A DNA stretch of 59,216 nt from DATGLE01 sp035294325 (GCA_035294325.1 DATGLE010000196.1:1-59216); one strand, 5' to 3'; shown: positions 45,112 through 53,874, counted from the first letter of the stretch. Notes: a model not told the origin generated them from the sequence alone. Made by a program: numbers and translations.

Positions 45112-46133
45112 TGCTAAGCAAACCGCTTTATATGACTAACAAAGGTAAGGCATATTGTGGCGATGCTAATAAGCTAATGTGCGAACTGCAAGATGAGTCG
45201 GTAGATTTAGTTATTACTTCCCCCCCTTTTGCGCTACAACGCCAGAAAGCCTATGGGAACGAAGATCAAGCTGCTTATGTGGATTGGTTGCTATCTTTCA
45301 CACCGGAAATTAAACGTATCTTGAAGCCTACAGGTAGTTTTGTGCTTGACTTAGGAGGTGCATACCAGAGAGGCATACCGGTTCGATCTATTTATCAGTA
45401 TCGTGTTTTAGTGAGAATGTGTGACGAGTTGGGGTGGTATTTAGCCGAAGAGTTTTTCTGGTACAACTCATCAAAATTGCCCTCTCCTATTGAATGGGTC
45501 AATAAACGTAAGATTCGCGCTAAAGATTCAGTAAACACTCTCTGGTGGTTTAGCAAAAGCACTTCACCCAAAGCTAATATCTCCAATGTATTAGTACCGT
45601 ACTCTGATCGCATGGCTAAATTACTCAGCAATAAGAGCAGGTATTATGAACCTGCTCTCCGTCCTTCTGGTCATGATATTAGTGAGGGATTTAATAAAGA
45701 TAACGGCGGCGCAATTCCCTCCAACTTACTGCAAATCCCTAATACGGAGAGCAATTCCCAATATCTAAGATTTTGTAAATTAGTAGGCGCTACAGGACAT
45801 CCCGCACGTTTCCCGAGTAAATTGCCGGAGTTCTTTATCAAGTTTCTTACAGATGAGGACGATCTGGTACTTGATATTTTCGCTGGCTCCAACACAACTG
45901 GGGCGGTTGCTGAGGAGCTTAATCGTCGCTGGCTCGCTTTTGACTTAGATCAAAGCTATCTTGCCGCCTCAGCATTACGCTTTGTAAGAGAATCGGAAGC
46001 TAGAGAAGTTTATAACAAATTAAGTACTCCCGGGGTTAGCCAGGTTGATATCTCAGACCGGATGCTAGAACTGTTCTTAGAAAAACCGAATCTTTTTAGT
46101 AGTCTGGTGCCACAAAACACTAGAACACTTTAA
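45111..46133 (+). CDS. PvuII-like DNA (cytosine-N4-)methyltransferase
   Basis: 340 residues, a beta-class DNA methyltransferase: catalytic motif IV TSPPF (36-40) comes before the SAM motif I FAGSNTTG (257-264). Blocks such as TSPPFALQRQKAYGN, SKLPSPIEWVNKRKIR, PYSDRM, RPSGHDI and HPARFPSKLPEFF are those I remember from M.PvuII, so N4-methylation of the inner C in CAGCTG is the prediction (recalled, not aligned by program). CAGCTG occurs elsewhere in the window (33119, 35122, 50761, 55545), which would need protection if a cognate nuclease exists. No R.PvuII or C.PvuII homologue is visible; the coupled upstream HEAT protein occupies that place. Base use is AT-rich like its partner. Confidence 0.9.
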   Translation: MLSKPLYMTNKGKAYCGDANKLMCELQDESVDLVITSPPFALQRQKAYGNEDQAAYVDWLLSFTPEIKRILKPTGSFVLDLGGAYQRGIPVRSIYQYRVLVRMCDELGWYLAEEFFWYNSSKLPSPIEWVNKRKIRAKDSVNTLWWFSKSTSPKANISNVLVPYSDRMAKLLSNKSRYYEPALRPSGHDISEGFNKDNGGAIPSNLLQIPNTESNSQYLRFCKLVGATGHPARFPSKLPEFFIKFLTDEDDLVLDIFAGSNTTGAVAEELNRRWLAFDLDQSYLAASALRFVRESEAREVYNKLSTPGVSQVDISDRMLELFLEKPNLFSSLVPQNTRTL

Positions 46134-46255
46134 GGGCACTCTTACACTTGTAGAGAAGCAGCAACCACTCTCCCAGGAGTTTAAAGAAAAACAAAAGTAC
46201 CAGGGAGCGGAACCGAGGCGGGATATCCGGATGGCGCTCCCGAAGGTACAGGAAG

Positions 46256-48181
46256 TCATCTACCAGCCGAGCGAAGGCGCGTTTGGAAGTGCTCTTTCCA
46301 CAGGTATGAGCGGGCGAGCATCTCTTCGGCGCTCTTCATCGAAAATTCGGTCACGCTGCCGCCCATGATATGCGCAACCTCCCTGATGCGCTGCTCCGGG
46401 CGCAGTTCGTTCACGAGCGTAATGGTGCGATCATCGAGGATCTGCTTGTTGACGCTGTAGTGAGTATCGGCGAAGGCGGCGATCTGCGGCAGGTGCGTGA
46501 CGCAAATGACCTGGTGATTGCGCGTGAGTTGCCAGAGCTTCTCGCCCACGATCTGGCCGCTGCGCCCGCTGATACCAGCATCGATCTCATCAAAGATGAG
46601 GGTGGGCGTGGCATCAGCATCAGCGAGGATGGTTTTGAGCGCGAGCATGAGGCGCGAAGTCTCGCCGCCGGAAGCAATCTTCGTGAGCGGCTTGAAGGGT
46701 TCGCCGGGGTTGGGCGCGATGAGAAACTGCACGCGGTCAATGCCCGTCAGGTCGCAGGCGTAATACTGTTCGGGCTGGCCGTTGACGCTGGCGGGAACGC
46801 CCTGCTCATCGGGAACCTGCACAATCTCGACCAGGAAGCGGGCGCGGCGCATATTGAGATCGTTGAGCTGCTCTTCCATCGCCGTTGCGAGGCGCTGCGC
46901 GGCCTGGCAGCGCCGTTCTGAGAGCTGCTGTGCCAGCGCGCCGATCTCACGCCGCAGCACGCTATCCTGCTGCTGCAATTTCGCGATCAGTTCATCACGG
47001 TTGACGATGGTATCGAGTTCGGCGCGGTCAGCCTCGGCACGCTTGAGAATTTCTTCGATGGTCGCGCCATACTTGCGCCTGAGCCTGGCGATCAGGTCAA
47101 GGCGCTCTTCGATCTCGGCCAGGCGCTGCGGATCATCCTCGATATCGGCCTCGTAGCTGCTGATAGCCGTCGCGACTTCTTCAAGTTGAAAGATAGCCTC
47201 CGTGAGTGCGTCCGCTTGCTCCTGCATAGCGCTGTCGAGGCGCGACAGTTCGCTCAGACCGCGCTGCGCCTGTCGCAACTGATCGAGAGCGGGCTTGAAA
47301 TCATCGTCGCCAAATTCGGTGCCCTTGATTGCGCCATGAACGAGCGAACACAGTTCGCGCAGGCGTTCGGCGTTGTTGAGCACCCTGCGCTCGGCCTCAA
47401 GCTCCTCGATCTCGCCGGGGTGCAGATCGGCCCTGTCGATCTCCTCGACCTCGAAACGCAGGAAGTCGGCGCGCCGCTCCTGTTCGAGGGCGTTTTGCTG
47501 GAGGGATTGCAGAGTTTTGCGGGCATTGCGCCACTCGGCCACTTTCGCGGCCAGCGCTTCACGCAGGGGCAGCAGTTCGGCATAGCGATCCAGAAAATTG
47601 ATATGCTGCTCCGGGCGCAGCAGGCTCATATGCTCGCTCTGACCATGAATATCGACCAGCCAGCTCGCGACCTGCTGGAGCACCTGCTGCGCGACGGCAC
47701 GCCCATTGATGCGCGAAACGGTGCGGCCAGAGCGGAAAATATCGCGCGAAAGGATGAGCTGGTCATCTTCCGGGGTGATATCGTACTCGTGGAGCAGGGT
47801 AGCAAGGGCAACGCGGGCATCGGCGCTGGTCGCGTCGGCGTGCGTGGCCTGCGCATGATTGTTCTCCTCGCCCCTGTCGAACATATCGAGCAGCGTAGCG
47901 GCGCTGCCGTTCGCGGCGTATTCCGGCGTTTCAAGATGCTGCCATTCTTCGCTCACCGGCGGCAGGGCCTCGATGGAGAAGATGCCTTCGATGGTCGCGC
48001 GCTCGCAGCCAGCACGAACGAACTCCGCGCCAATCTTGCCGCCCAGCAGAGCGCCAACCGCATCAATAATGATGGATTTTCCGGCGCCCGTCTCGCCTGT
48101 AAAGACATTGAACAGGCGGTTAAGGCGTAAATGCAGATGGTCAATGATGGCAAAATCTTTGATGCTTAACTCAAGTAACAT
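46256..48181 (-). CDS. recN: DNA repair protein RecN
   Basis: 641 residues, an SMC-like ATPase acting in double-strand-break repair. Walker A is TGETGAGKSIIIDAVGALLG, the ABC signature SGGETSRLMLALK and Walker B PTLIFDEIDAGISGRSG. The two long coiled-coil arms cover residues about 180-430. A segment at about 100-135 (FDRGEENNHAQATHADATS) is an insertion relative to the usual sequence and looks disordered. It lies 19 bases downstream of nadK, a widely conserved pairing. No SOS box was recognised. The AT-rich island ends about 120 bases from its stop codon. Confidence 0.96.
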   Translation of the reverse strand: MLLELSIKDFAIIDHLHLRLNRLFNVFTGETGAGKSIIIDAVGALLGGKIGAEFVRAGCERATIEGIFSIEALPPVSEEWQHLETPEYAANGSAATLLDMFDRGEENNHAQATHADATSADARVALATLLHEYDITPEDDQLILSRDIFRSGRTVSRINGRAVAQQVLQQVASWLVDIHGQSEHMSLLRPEQHINFLDRYAELLPLREALAAKVAEWRNARKTLQSLQQNALEQERRADFLRFEVEEIDRADLHPGEIEELEAERRVLNNAERLRELCSLVHGAIKGTEFGDDDFKPALDQLRQAQRGLSELSRLDSAMQEQADALTEAIFQLEEVATAISSYEADIEDDPQRLAEIEERLDLIARLRRKYGATIEEILKRAEADRAELDTIVNRDELIAKLQQQDSVLRREIGALAQQLSERRCQAAQRLATAMEEQLNDLNMRRARFLVEIVQVPDEQGVPASVNGQPEQYYACDLTGIDRVQFLIAPNPGEPFKPLTKIASGGETSRLMLALKTILADADATPTLIFDEIDAGISGRSGQIVGEKLWQLTRNHQVICVTHLPQIAAFADTHYSVNKQILDDRTITLVNELRPEQRIREVAHIMGGSVTEFSMKSAEEMLARSYLWKEHFQTRLRSAGR

Positions 48182-48200
48182 TGTGACTTGCGCTGTCTGA

Positions 48201-49049
48201 CTATGAGTTCTCTTTTCTCAGCTTCTCTTTGATGATCTGGTAAAAGTAGGTTGGCGGCCTGCGCCGCAGGAACCTGGTCACATATGGACTCTTATGTACG
48301 GTGATGATGGCTCCGTCCTTGATCTCGCGATTCATCTGTCCATCGGCGGAGAAGACACCGTTCTGGGATCCGGTAAAGATCTGAAACTTTACCCTTGCTT
48401 GCGGATGCAAAATTAACGAACGGTCAAAGGCAAGATGGGGCGCGATGGGCGTCAGGACGCTGCTCTCTACCAGGGGATGCAGCAGCGGACCACCCACGGC
48501 CATATTGTAGGCGGTTGAGCCGGTAGCCGTGGAGAGGATCATGCCGTCGGCGTAGCTGGTATTATAGTAGTAGTCATCCACCCAGACATGCACCTGTACG
48601 CCGCGCGGCCACGTCCCGCGCGCAATCACGATATCATTGAGCGCCGTAAACTCCTCGCTCTTGCCATCCTGTTGCAGGACGGCGCGCAGCATCGCCCGCT
48701 TATCGATCCAGACCGAATCATCGCCGTTGAGATAGTAGGCAAGCTCATCCACAAGATGCTCGTCCGGCTCAAGCTCGGTCAGGAAGCCGACGCGCCCGAA
48801 ATTAATACCCACGATGGGAAGATCGATGCAGGAGCAGAGGCGCGCGGCATGCACAATAGTGCCATCTCCTCCCAGAACAAGCGCGAGGGCGCAATCCTCA
48901 AGTGAGGGATCGGCGCACTCCTGCCCTTCGCCACGAATATCGATGACACGCACATCATAGCCCCTGCGCCGCAACGCGGGCGCGAGTTGAGCGGCAAATT
49001 CGGACGTGTCTTCTTTGCGTCCCTGATAGAATATCGCTATTGTCTTCAC
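48201..49049 (-). CDS. nadK: NAD kinase
   Basis: 282 residues. The enzyme phosphorylates NAD to NADP. The diagnostic GGDGT is at residues 60-64 (LVLGGDGTIVHAARL), followed by VGINFGRVGFLTELEPDE. The second block is GMILSTATGSTAYNMAVGGP. The usual NE dipeptide is ND here (FTALNDIVIARG), a conservative change in the substrate loop. Translation starts with GTG at 49049 with a CGGAG site upstream. It is followed by recN and both are probably cotranscribed. Confidence 0.93.
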   Translation of the reverse strand: MKTIAIFYQGRKEDTSEFAAQLAPALRRRGYDVRVIDIRGEGQECADPSLEDCALALVLGGDGTIVHAARLCSCIDLPIVGINFGRVGFLTELEPDEHLVDELAYYLNGDDSVWIDKRAMLRAVLQQDGKSEEFTALNDIVIARGTWPRGVQVHVWVDDYYYNTSYADGMILSTATGSTAYNMAVGGPLLHPLVESSVLTPIAPHLAFDRSLILHPQARVKFQIFTGSQNGVFSADGQMNREIKDGAIITVHKSPYVTRFLRRRPPTYFYQIIKEKLRKENS

Positions 49050-49234
49050 GGGCTGCTCCGGGTGCGCACACTAAGCCCATTCACGAAGAACAGGGAAGGG
49101 CACCTACCTCCATCGATTCGCTCCCAATCCACAGGGAAAGGCGTTTTTTCGCCCAACAGGCAAACAAGGGCGAACACAACGTGCCGCCCTGGCATTTCTT
49201 GCCACGGTAATAGTACTCCATCCAGGGGTGATTG

Positions 49235-50758
49235 TCAACTCTCAGAGAGCATCTGATGCAGTTTCTCTTCAGCCAGCCAGAGCGCATCCTGCCTGGAATG
49301 CACACGTCCTTCCGCCTGCGCTTCGGCGATATACTCCAACAACTGTCCGACGCGCGGCCCCGGCTCAATATTGAGGCGGTGCATCAACTCGTCGGGCTGG
49401 ATGAGTCGCGGCGGCAGGATGCGCTCACGCTCGCGAATATAGCGCGTGAAAAGAAGGCGCGCGGTAGCCAGGTGGCGCGGCCAGTGGACGGTGAGCGGCT
49501 CCGGGCCGCGCATCCCCAGGTAATCGGCGAGAGCCATGAGCGCGACACTGAGGCCAGCAGGCCCCAGATCGACAAAGTAGCGCCTGATCGCACGCTCGGT
49601 AACAGCGGTCTGAGCGAGCTGGCCGGGGCGCATGTGATGGGCAACGATCTGCTGCACGAGGCGGCGATCCTGCGTGCTGGCGCTCAGCCGCTGCATGATC
49701 GCCTGGGCCAGCGGCACGCCGGCCTGCGGGTGATTATAAAAATGAATGCTGCCATCCTCATCTACCGTATGAGTAACGGGTTTGCCGATGTCGTGCAGCA
49801 GCGCGGCCAGCTTCACCGGCGCCGAGGTGAGCGCCGCAAACTGGAAAATGCCCTGCGCCTGCGCCTCATAGAGCAGCGTATGGATGGCGACCAGATCGCT
49901 CTCCTCACTTTCCAGGGGCGAGCGCGCGACCTCCGCCGGCTCCTGCTGGAACAGAGCGGACAGGCGTTCGAGCGCGGCGACGCTTTCAAGGGAATGCTCG
50001 AAGACATCCCAGTGGTGCAGTTCCGGCTGGCGCATGCCGCGCGCGGGAATGAGTTCGGGAATGAGCGTAGTCAGCAGGCCGTGCTGATCGAGGAAGCGCA
50101 GTCGCTCCGTGGCGCCTGCGGGACGCAGGATGGCGTAGAGTTCGTCATGGATGCGCTGCGGTGCCGCCTTCATCAACAAGGGAGCATCGCGTGTGAGCAA
50201 CTGCGCGGTTCGATCTTCAAGGCTGAGCTGATAGCGCATCATGAAACGCACAGCGCGCAGCATGCGCAGCGGATCGGCCTGGAACGCTCTCTCGCTGGCG
50301 ACGCGCAGGCGCCGCTCTCGCAGATCGTTCGCACCGTGCAAAGGATCGATGAGCGCGAAGGGCACGCCGGCAGTAAAGTGCCGCGCCACGCTGGCAAGCT
50401 CTACGGCGATGGCGTTGATGGTGAAGTCGCGCAGGCGCAGGTCCGCCTCGATGCTCTCTCCCTGCTGTGGTGAGATATCGAGAATCGTCTCCACTCCCTC
50501 GTGCCTGACGACGACGCGGCTGGCTTTCTCATGCATGCGTGCGTAGTAGCCGCCGAGTTTGTTCGCAAGCTGGCGCGCCAGCCCGGGCGCATCGCCATCA
50601 GTGACGATATCCCAATCCACACAGGGTTCGTTGAGCAGGAGGTCGCGAACAGAGCCGCCGACAAGATAAGCGGAGCAGTGATGGTCGCTGAAGTGCCGGG
50701 CGGCGCGCTCTAAAAGTTGCAGGGTCTGGGCGTCAGGTTGGTACTCTTCTCTCTTCAT
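49235..50758 (-). CDS. CCA-adding / poly(A) polymerase family nucleotidyltransferase with HD domain
   Basis: 507 residues. The class II nucleotidyltransferase head is VGGSVRDLLLNEPCVDWDIV with the metal-binding Asp pair DWD, then LRLRDFTINAIAVEL and DPLHGANDLRERRLR. RFMMRYQLSLEDRTAQLL is the RNA-binding neck. A C-terminal HD phosphohydrolase domain has KLAALLHDIGKPVTHTVDED and QIVAHHMRPG. It repairs or synthesises the CCA end of tRNA; a dedicated A-adding role cannot be excluded. The gene is 185 bases upstream of nadK on the same strand. Confidence 0.92.
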   Translation of the reverse strand: MKREEYQPDAQTLQLLERAARHFSDHHCSAYLVGGSVRDLLLNEPCVDWDIVTDGDAPGLARQLANKLGGYYARMHEKASRVVVRHEGVETILDISPQQGESIEADLRLRDFTINAIAVELASVARHFTAGVPFALIDPLHGANDLRERRLRVASERAFQADPLRMLRAVRFMMRYQLSLEDRTAQLLTRDAPLLMKAAPQRIHDELYAILRPAGATERLRFLDQHGLLTTLIPELIPARGMRQPELHHWDVFEHSLESVAALERLSALFQQEPAEVARSPLESEESDLVAIHTLLYEAQAQGIFQFAALTSAPVKLAALLHDIGKPVTHTVDEDGSIHFYNHPQAGVPLAQAIMQRLSASTQDRRLVQQIVAHHMRPGQLAQTAVTERAIRRYFVDLGPAGLSVALMALADYLGMRGPEPLTVHWPRHLATARLLFTRYIRERERILPPRLIQPDELMHRLNIEPGPRVGQLLEYIAEAQAEGRVHSRQDALWLAEEKLHQMLSES

Positions 50759-50871
50759 GCCAGCTGGCTATGCTCTCCTCAATAGGTTACACATGCTCTG
50801 TTCTATCATAGCATCTTTATTCAACAGGCTGGTAGAACGCAGGAAGAGAGAAAAGATCATATGCATTCACC

Positions 50872-51486
50872 CTACAAATATTCCTCCAGCGGCTCATCAA
50901 AATCGATACCGCTGTAGATCTCTTCGATAGGAATGCGCACATCCACGCTCGCCAGCTCAACCTCCTGCCCCTCTTCATAAAACACATGATCCCACTCGCA
51001 GCTATCTTCCTCGCGGCGTCGGAAGATCTCGACATGCGGCGCGAACTGATCGATAAGCACGATCTCCTGGATCGTTGGGCATGCCTGGTACGCCCTGAGC
51101 TTGTCATTGCGGTCTTTTTTCTCGGTGGATGGCGAGAGCACTTCCACGACAACGCGCGGGGAGCGGATCATCTTGCTGTCGCGCCTCCGGTCAGCGACAT
51201 CGCAGGTAATGGTTACATCCGGGAAAAAGTAGGCGGTCTCCGAGACCTGGACGCGCATATCTGAACCCTGTACAGAGCAGGGACCGGACAGAAATTGTTG
51301 TTTAAGCGCGAAGCGCGTATTAAACGCAATATCACTATGAGCTTTTGTGCCGCCAGACATCAGGCGCACTTTGCCATCCTGGTATTCGTACTTCGCGTCG
51401 GGGAAGGTGTAGTCGAGCGCGAAGTATTCGCGGACGCTCATACGCTCGCCGGTGCGGGGCTGCGTTCGTTGTGGATCGATGGTCAT
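50872..51486 (-). CDS. Uma2 family (DUF820) endonuclease-like protein
   Basis: 204 residues. It begins MTIDPQRTQPRTGERMSVRE and continues DAKYEYQDGKVRLMSGGTKA, the usual Uma2 start. The PD-(D/E)XK core is visible as FFPDVTITCD, VVVEVLSPSTEKKDRNDKL and the terminal IPIEEIYSGIDF. Such proteins are abundant in cyanobacteria and Chloroflexota; their role is unproven but mobile-element or defence functions are often proposed. The ATG at 51486 is decided by GGGAGG 6-7 bases upstream; the frame stays open further upstream only through palindromic DNA. Confidence 0.92.
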   Translation of the reverse strand: MTIDPQRTQPRTGERMSVREYFALDYTFPDAKYEYQDGKVRLMSGGTKAHSDIAFNTRFALKQQFLSGPCSVQGSDMRVQVSETAYFFPDVTITCDVADRRRDSKMIRSPRVVVEVLSPSTEKKDRNDKLRAYQACPTIQEIVLIDQFAPHVEIFRRREEDSCEWDHVFYEEGQEVELASVDVRIPIEEIYSGIDFDEPLEEYL

Positions 51487-51659
51487 TCTGTATCCTCCCT
51501 TAGCCATGTTACGCATATCAACGACAGCATTTATTATAGCGCATTTCTGGCATTCTGGGATCGTTTTTTCGAGAGTATCATCGTCGCTCTCAGAGGGCAT
51601 CCGATCCGCAGCGTTCCCGCTCTCTTTTGCCGGGCGTTGGTGCGGCTTCGCCGCATCAG

Positions 51660-51722
51660 GGATCCAGTCTGTGATGGGAGAAAATGCGCTGCGCGCATTT
51701 TCTCCCATCACAGACTGGATCC
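51660..51722. repeat. Palindromic element, copy k
   Basis: A perfect 30-bp stem with a TGC loop, the arm starting GGATCCAGTCTGTGATGGGA. The left satellite hairpin is TGCGGCTTCGCCGCA, the right shoulder GGCAAGCGCCGCGGGCGC. The left flank GGCATCCGATCCGCAGCGTT (51597-51616) resembles the flanks of copies d and f. It fills most of the 51487-51954 gap. Confidence 0.92.
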
Positions 51723-51954
51723 GGCAAGCGCCGCGGGCGCGACCACACGACGGTGCCGGCGATCAGACATACTTCAGACCCGGCATAATCCCCCCACCCA
51801 AAAATGAGATGCGGAGACGTATACGGTTTGCAAGGAATGCGTCGATCTTATATTTGAGACACGCTAGCGAAGGTGGGCAAACCTTCTTCCCAGGAAATGC
51901 AAACTCGCTGCCTGAGAAGCGGTCTCAGTCTATCAAAGAGAGGAGACGCAACCT

Positions 51955-52281
51955 GTGGCACTCTACATGATTCAATTCGCCTACACGCCAGAAGCGTGGG
52001 CAGCGCTGACGAAGCAGCCGCAAGATCGCAGCCCCCTGATCAGACAAATGGCGGAAAGGATGGGAGGCCGGCTGGTGGGCCTGTACTACTGTTTTGGAGA
52101 GTATGATGGTATCGTACTCTTCGAGGCTCCCGACGACATCACGGCCGCGGCATCGAGTCTTGCCTCTACCAGCGCCGGGCACATCAAGGCTATCAGGACG
52201 ACCAGGCTCTATAGCGTCGCGGAGATGATGGAGGCGATGCGCAAAGCTGGCAGCGCCCCTATTTCTCCACCCAGGGGATAG
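51955..52281 (+). CDS. GYD domain protein
   Basis: 108 residues, an alpha/beta dimeric-barrel protein of the GYD family (MIQFAYTPEAWAALTKQPQD, then YYCFGEYDGIVLFEAPDDIT and IRTTRLYSVAEMMEAMRKAG). The function of the family is unknown; its small size and fold resemble stress-response ferredoxin-like barrels. Translation probably starts at GTG 51955 with GAGGAG upstream, or at the ATG four codons later. It is convergent with the epimerase-like gene, 23 bases apart. Confidence 0.88.
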   Translation: MALYMIQFAYTPEAWAALTKQPQDRSPLIRQMAERMGGRLVGLYYCFGEYDGIVLFEAPDDITAAASSLASTSAGHIKAIRTTRLYSVAEMMEAMRKAGSAPISPPRG

Positions 52282-52304
52282 ACCGGCCATCCCGGCATCG
52301 ACAT

Positions 52305-53336
52305 TCAGGCGCCGGTATGGCTGGCCTCCGCCAGCCCCGCATCGACGTTCGTGGGCTGGACGGTCTCCACCCCGGCATCAAGCGCGAGGGACTGCTGGAC
52401 CACCTCCGGCTGCTCCCTCCGCAGCCGGGCCACCGCACGACGCACTCCCTCGGCCAGATCAATCCGCGGCTGCCACCCCAGCACGCGCCGCGCTTTGCTG
52501 TTATCCAGAATCGTATCCACAGTCGCCAGCGGACTTGAGAGGTAGAGCGGCTCTATCTCGCTCTTCATGCAGCCCGCGAGCAGCGCATAAAGCTGCCTCA
52601 GCGAACTGCCCTGCCCTGAACTGATATGCATGGTCTGGTTCTCGCCACCATGCAATGCGCAAAGGTTGGCACGTACCACGTCGTCGATAAATATATGATC
52701 GTGTATCTCATCGGGGGAGCCGCAAATAACGGGGCGCCGCCGCTCGGCCAGCGCGCGGATGAAGTGGCTGAGCGGATGATGCAGATGAGCAGGCTCCAGA
52801 CCGGCTGGCTCACCATACACCTCGGCATAGCGCAGAATGGTGTGCTTGAGCCGGTAGTGCTGCGTATAGTAGCGCACGTACCATTCGCCCGCGGCCTTGC
52901 TGATAGCGCAGGGAGTGAGCGGGGCAAGCGGCGTCTCCTCCACGATAGGAAATCGCGCAGCCTCTATCTGCCCATACAGCCCGTGACCGTCAGAAGCGAA
53001 GATAAATTTATCAATGCCGGCGCTCACGCAGCACTCCAGAACATGAAGCAGTCCGCGAATATGGAGGTCAGCTACGGTTAACGATGGCGTCATGGGAAAA
53101 TCGCAATGCTGCTGCGTCACATGATAGCTGACGATGCCGGGGCGCTCATGCCGCAAGATATCGCGCAGCCGCTCGTCGCGGATATCTATGTGATAAAAAC
53201 GCGCGCGCGGATCGATTGCCTGGCGCGAGCTACATAAAAGACTATCGATAACGATAACATCATGCCCCTCATCCAGAAACGCTTGAGTAAGATGCGCCCC
53301 GATAAAACCGGCTCCCCCGGCAATAGCTATTTTCAT
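52305..53336 (-). CDS. NAD-dependent epimerase/dehydratase homologue lacking catalytic Tyr
   Basis: 343 residues of the extended short-chain dehydrogenase family. The Rossmann motif is intact (MKIAIAGGAGFIGAHLTQAF). In place of the Y-x3-K pair it has C143-AIS-K147 (TPCAISKAAGEWYVRYY), with codon TGC where Tyr is expected. The usual SS/ST before xVYG reads ASDGHGLYG (Ser115-Asp116). Substrate-binding blocks such as LRYAEVYGEPAG and DHIFIDDVV remain. It resembles UDP-glucose 4-epimerases, but normal hydride chemistry is doubtful. It may bind a nucleotide sugar without epimerising it, or use another base. The ATG is supported by the family N-terminus. Confidence 0.85.
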   Translation of the reverse strand: MKIAIAGGAGFIGAHLTQAFLDEGHDVIVIDSLLCSSRQAIDPRARFYHIDIRDERLRDILRHERPGIVSYHVTQQHCDFPMTPSLTVADLHIRGLLHVLECCVSAGIDKFIFASDGHGLYGQIEAARFPIVEETPLAPLTPCAISKAAGEWYVRYYTQHYRLKHTILRYAEVYGEPAGLEPAHLHHPLSHFIRALAERRRPVICGSPDEIHDHIFIDDVVRANLCALHGGENQTMHISSGQGSSLRQLYALLAGCMKSEIEPLYLSSPLATVDTILDNSKARRVLGWQPRIDLAEGVRRAVARLRREQPEVVQQSLALDAGVETVQPTNVDAGLAEASHTGA

Positions 53337-53489
53337 GGCATACTGGCCCTCTTCCAGATGGTGTCATCAAGTGATGGAAATGAACCTGGAGGTTCTCCCA
53401 ACTCCTCATCTGTTTCCAGTGTAGCCCCCTGATATGCTATTGCATGCGAATATCTCTATCTATCTCTATCTGGCGAAGGGGCAGGCCGC

Positions 53490-53731
53490 CAGACAGACAG
53501 GGGCAGACCGCCAGGGGCCAACCGCCAGACAGACAGGGGCAATATGGAATATAGAGGCTGGAATACAGGGGTAAAGGTGGAAAACAGGGGCACAGGGAGG
53601 CCAGACAGGAAACATGGTCCGACAGGGAGAGGAAAGACAGGGGCAGACCGCCAGGGGCCAACCGCCAGACAGACAGGGGCAGACCGCCAGGGGCCAACCG
53701 CCAGACAGACAGGGGCAAGCCCTGTCTCTAC
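53490..53731. repeat. GACAGGGGC-type 36-bp repeats
   Basis: A 36-base unit (GACAGGGGCAGACCGCCAGG continuing GGCCAACCGCCAGACA) starts at 53496, 53636 and 53672, the last two in direct tandem; partial copies start at 53532 and 53708. Units abut without spacers, so this is not a CRISPR. Long frames through it on either strand are repeat artefacts. It lies in the 53337-53874 gap. Confidence 0.85.
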
Positions 53732-53772
53732 ATTTCTTCCAACCACCTGTAGAGACAGGGCTTGCCCCTGTC
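53708..53772. repeat. Perfect 24-bp inverted repeat
   Basis: GACAGGGGCAAGCCCTGTCT continuing CTAC (53708-53731) is repeated in inverted form at 53749-53772, with a 17-base loop. More degenerate copies of GGCTTGCCCCTGTCT follow to about 53825. It may end transcription of the HTH gene. Confidence 0.85.
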
Positions 53773-53874
53773 TCTCCTCTTCCCCTGTCTCTCCTCTTCC
53801 CCATCTGGCGGCTTGCCCCTGTCTGGCCTCCATGTGCCCCGGTTTGCCAGCGCCTGAGATTGTTGCTCTCAGGA

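Noticed and set aside
53490..53731. Possible CRISPR array with 36-base repeats
   Set aside because: The 36-base units abut directly with no spacer, and similar partial copies are scattered irregularly.
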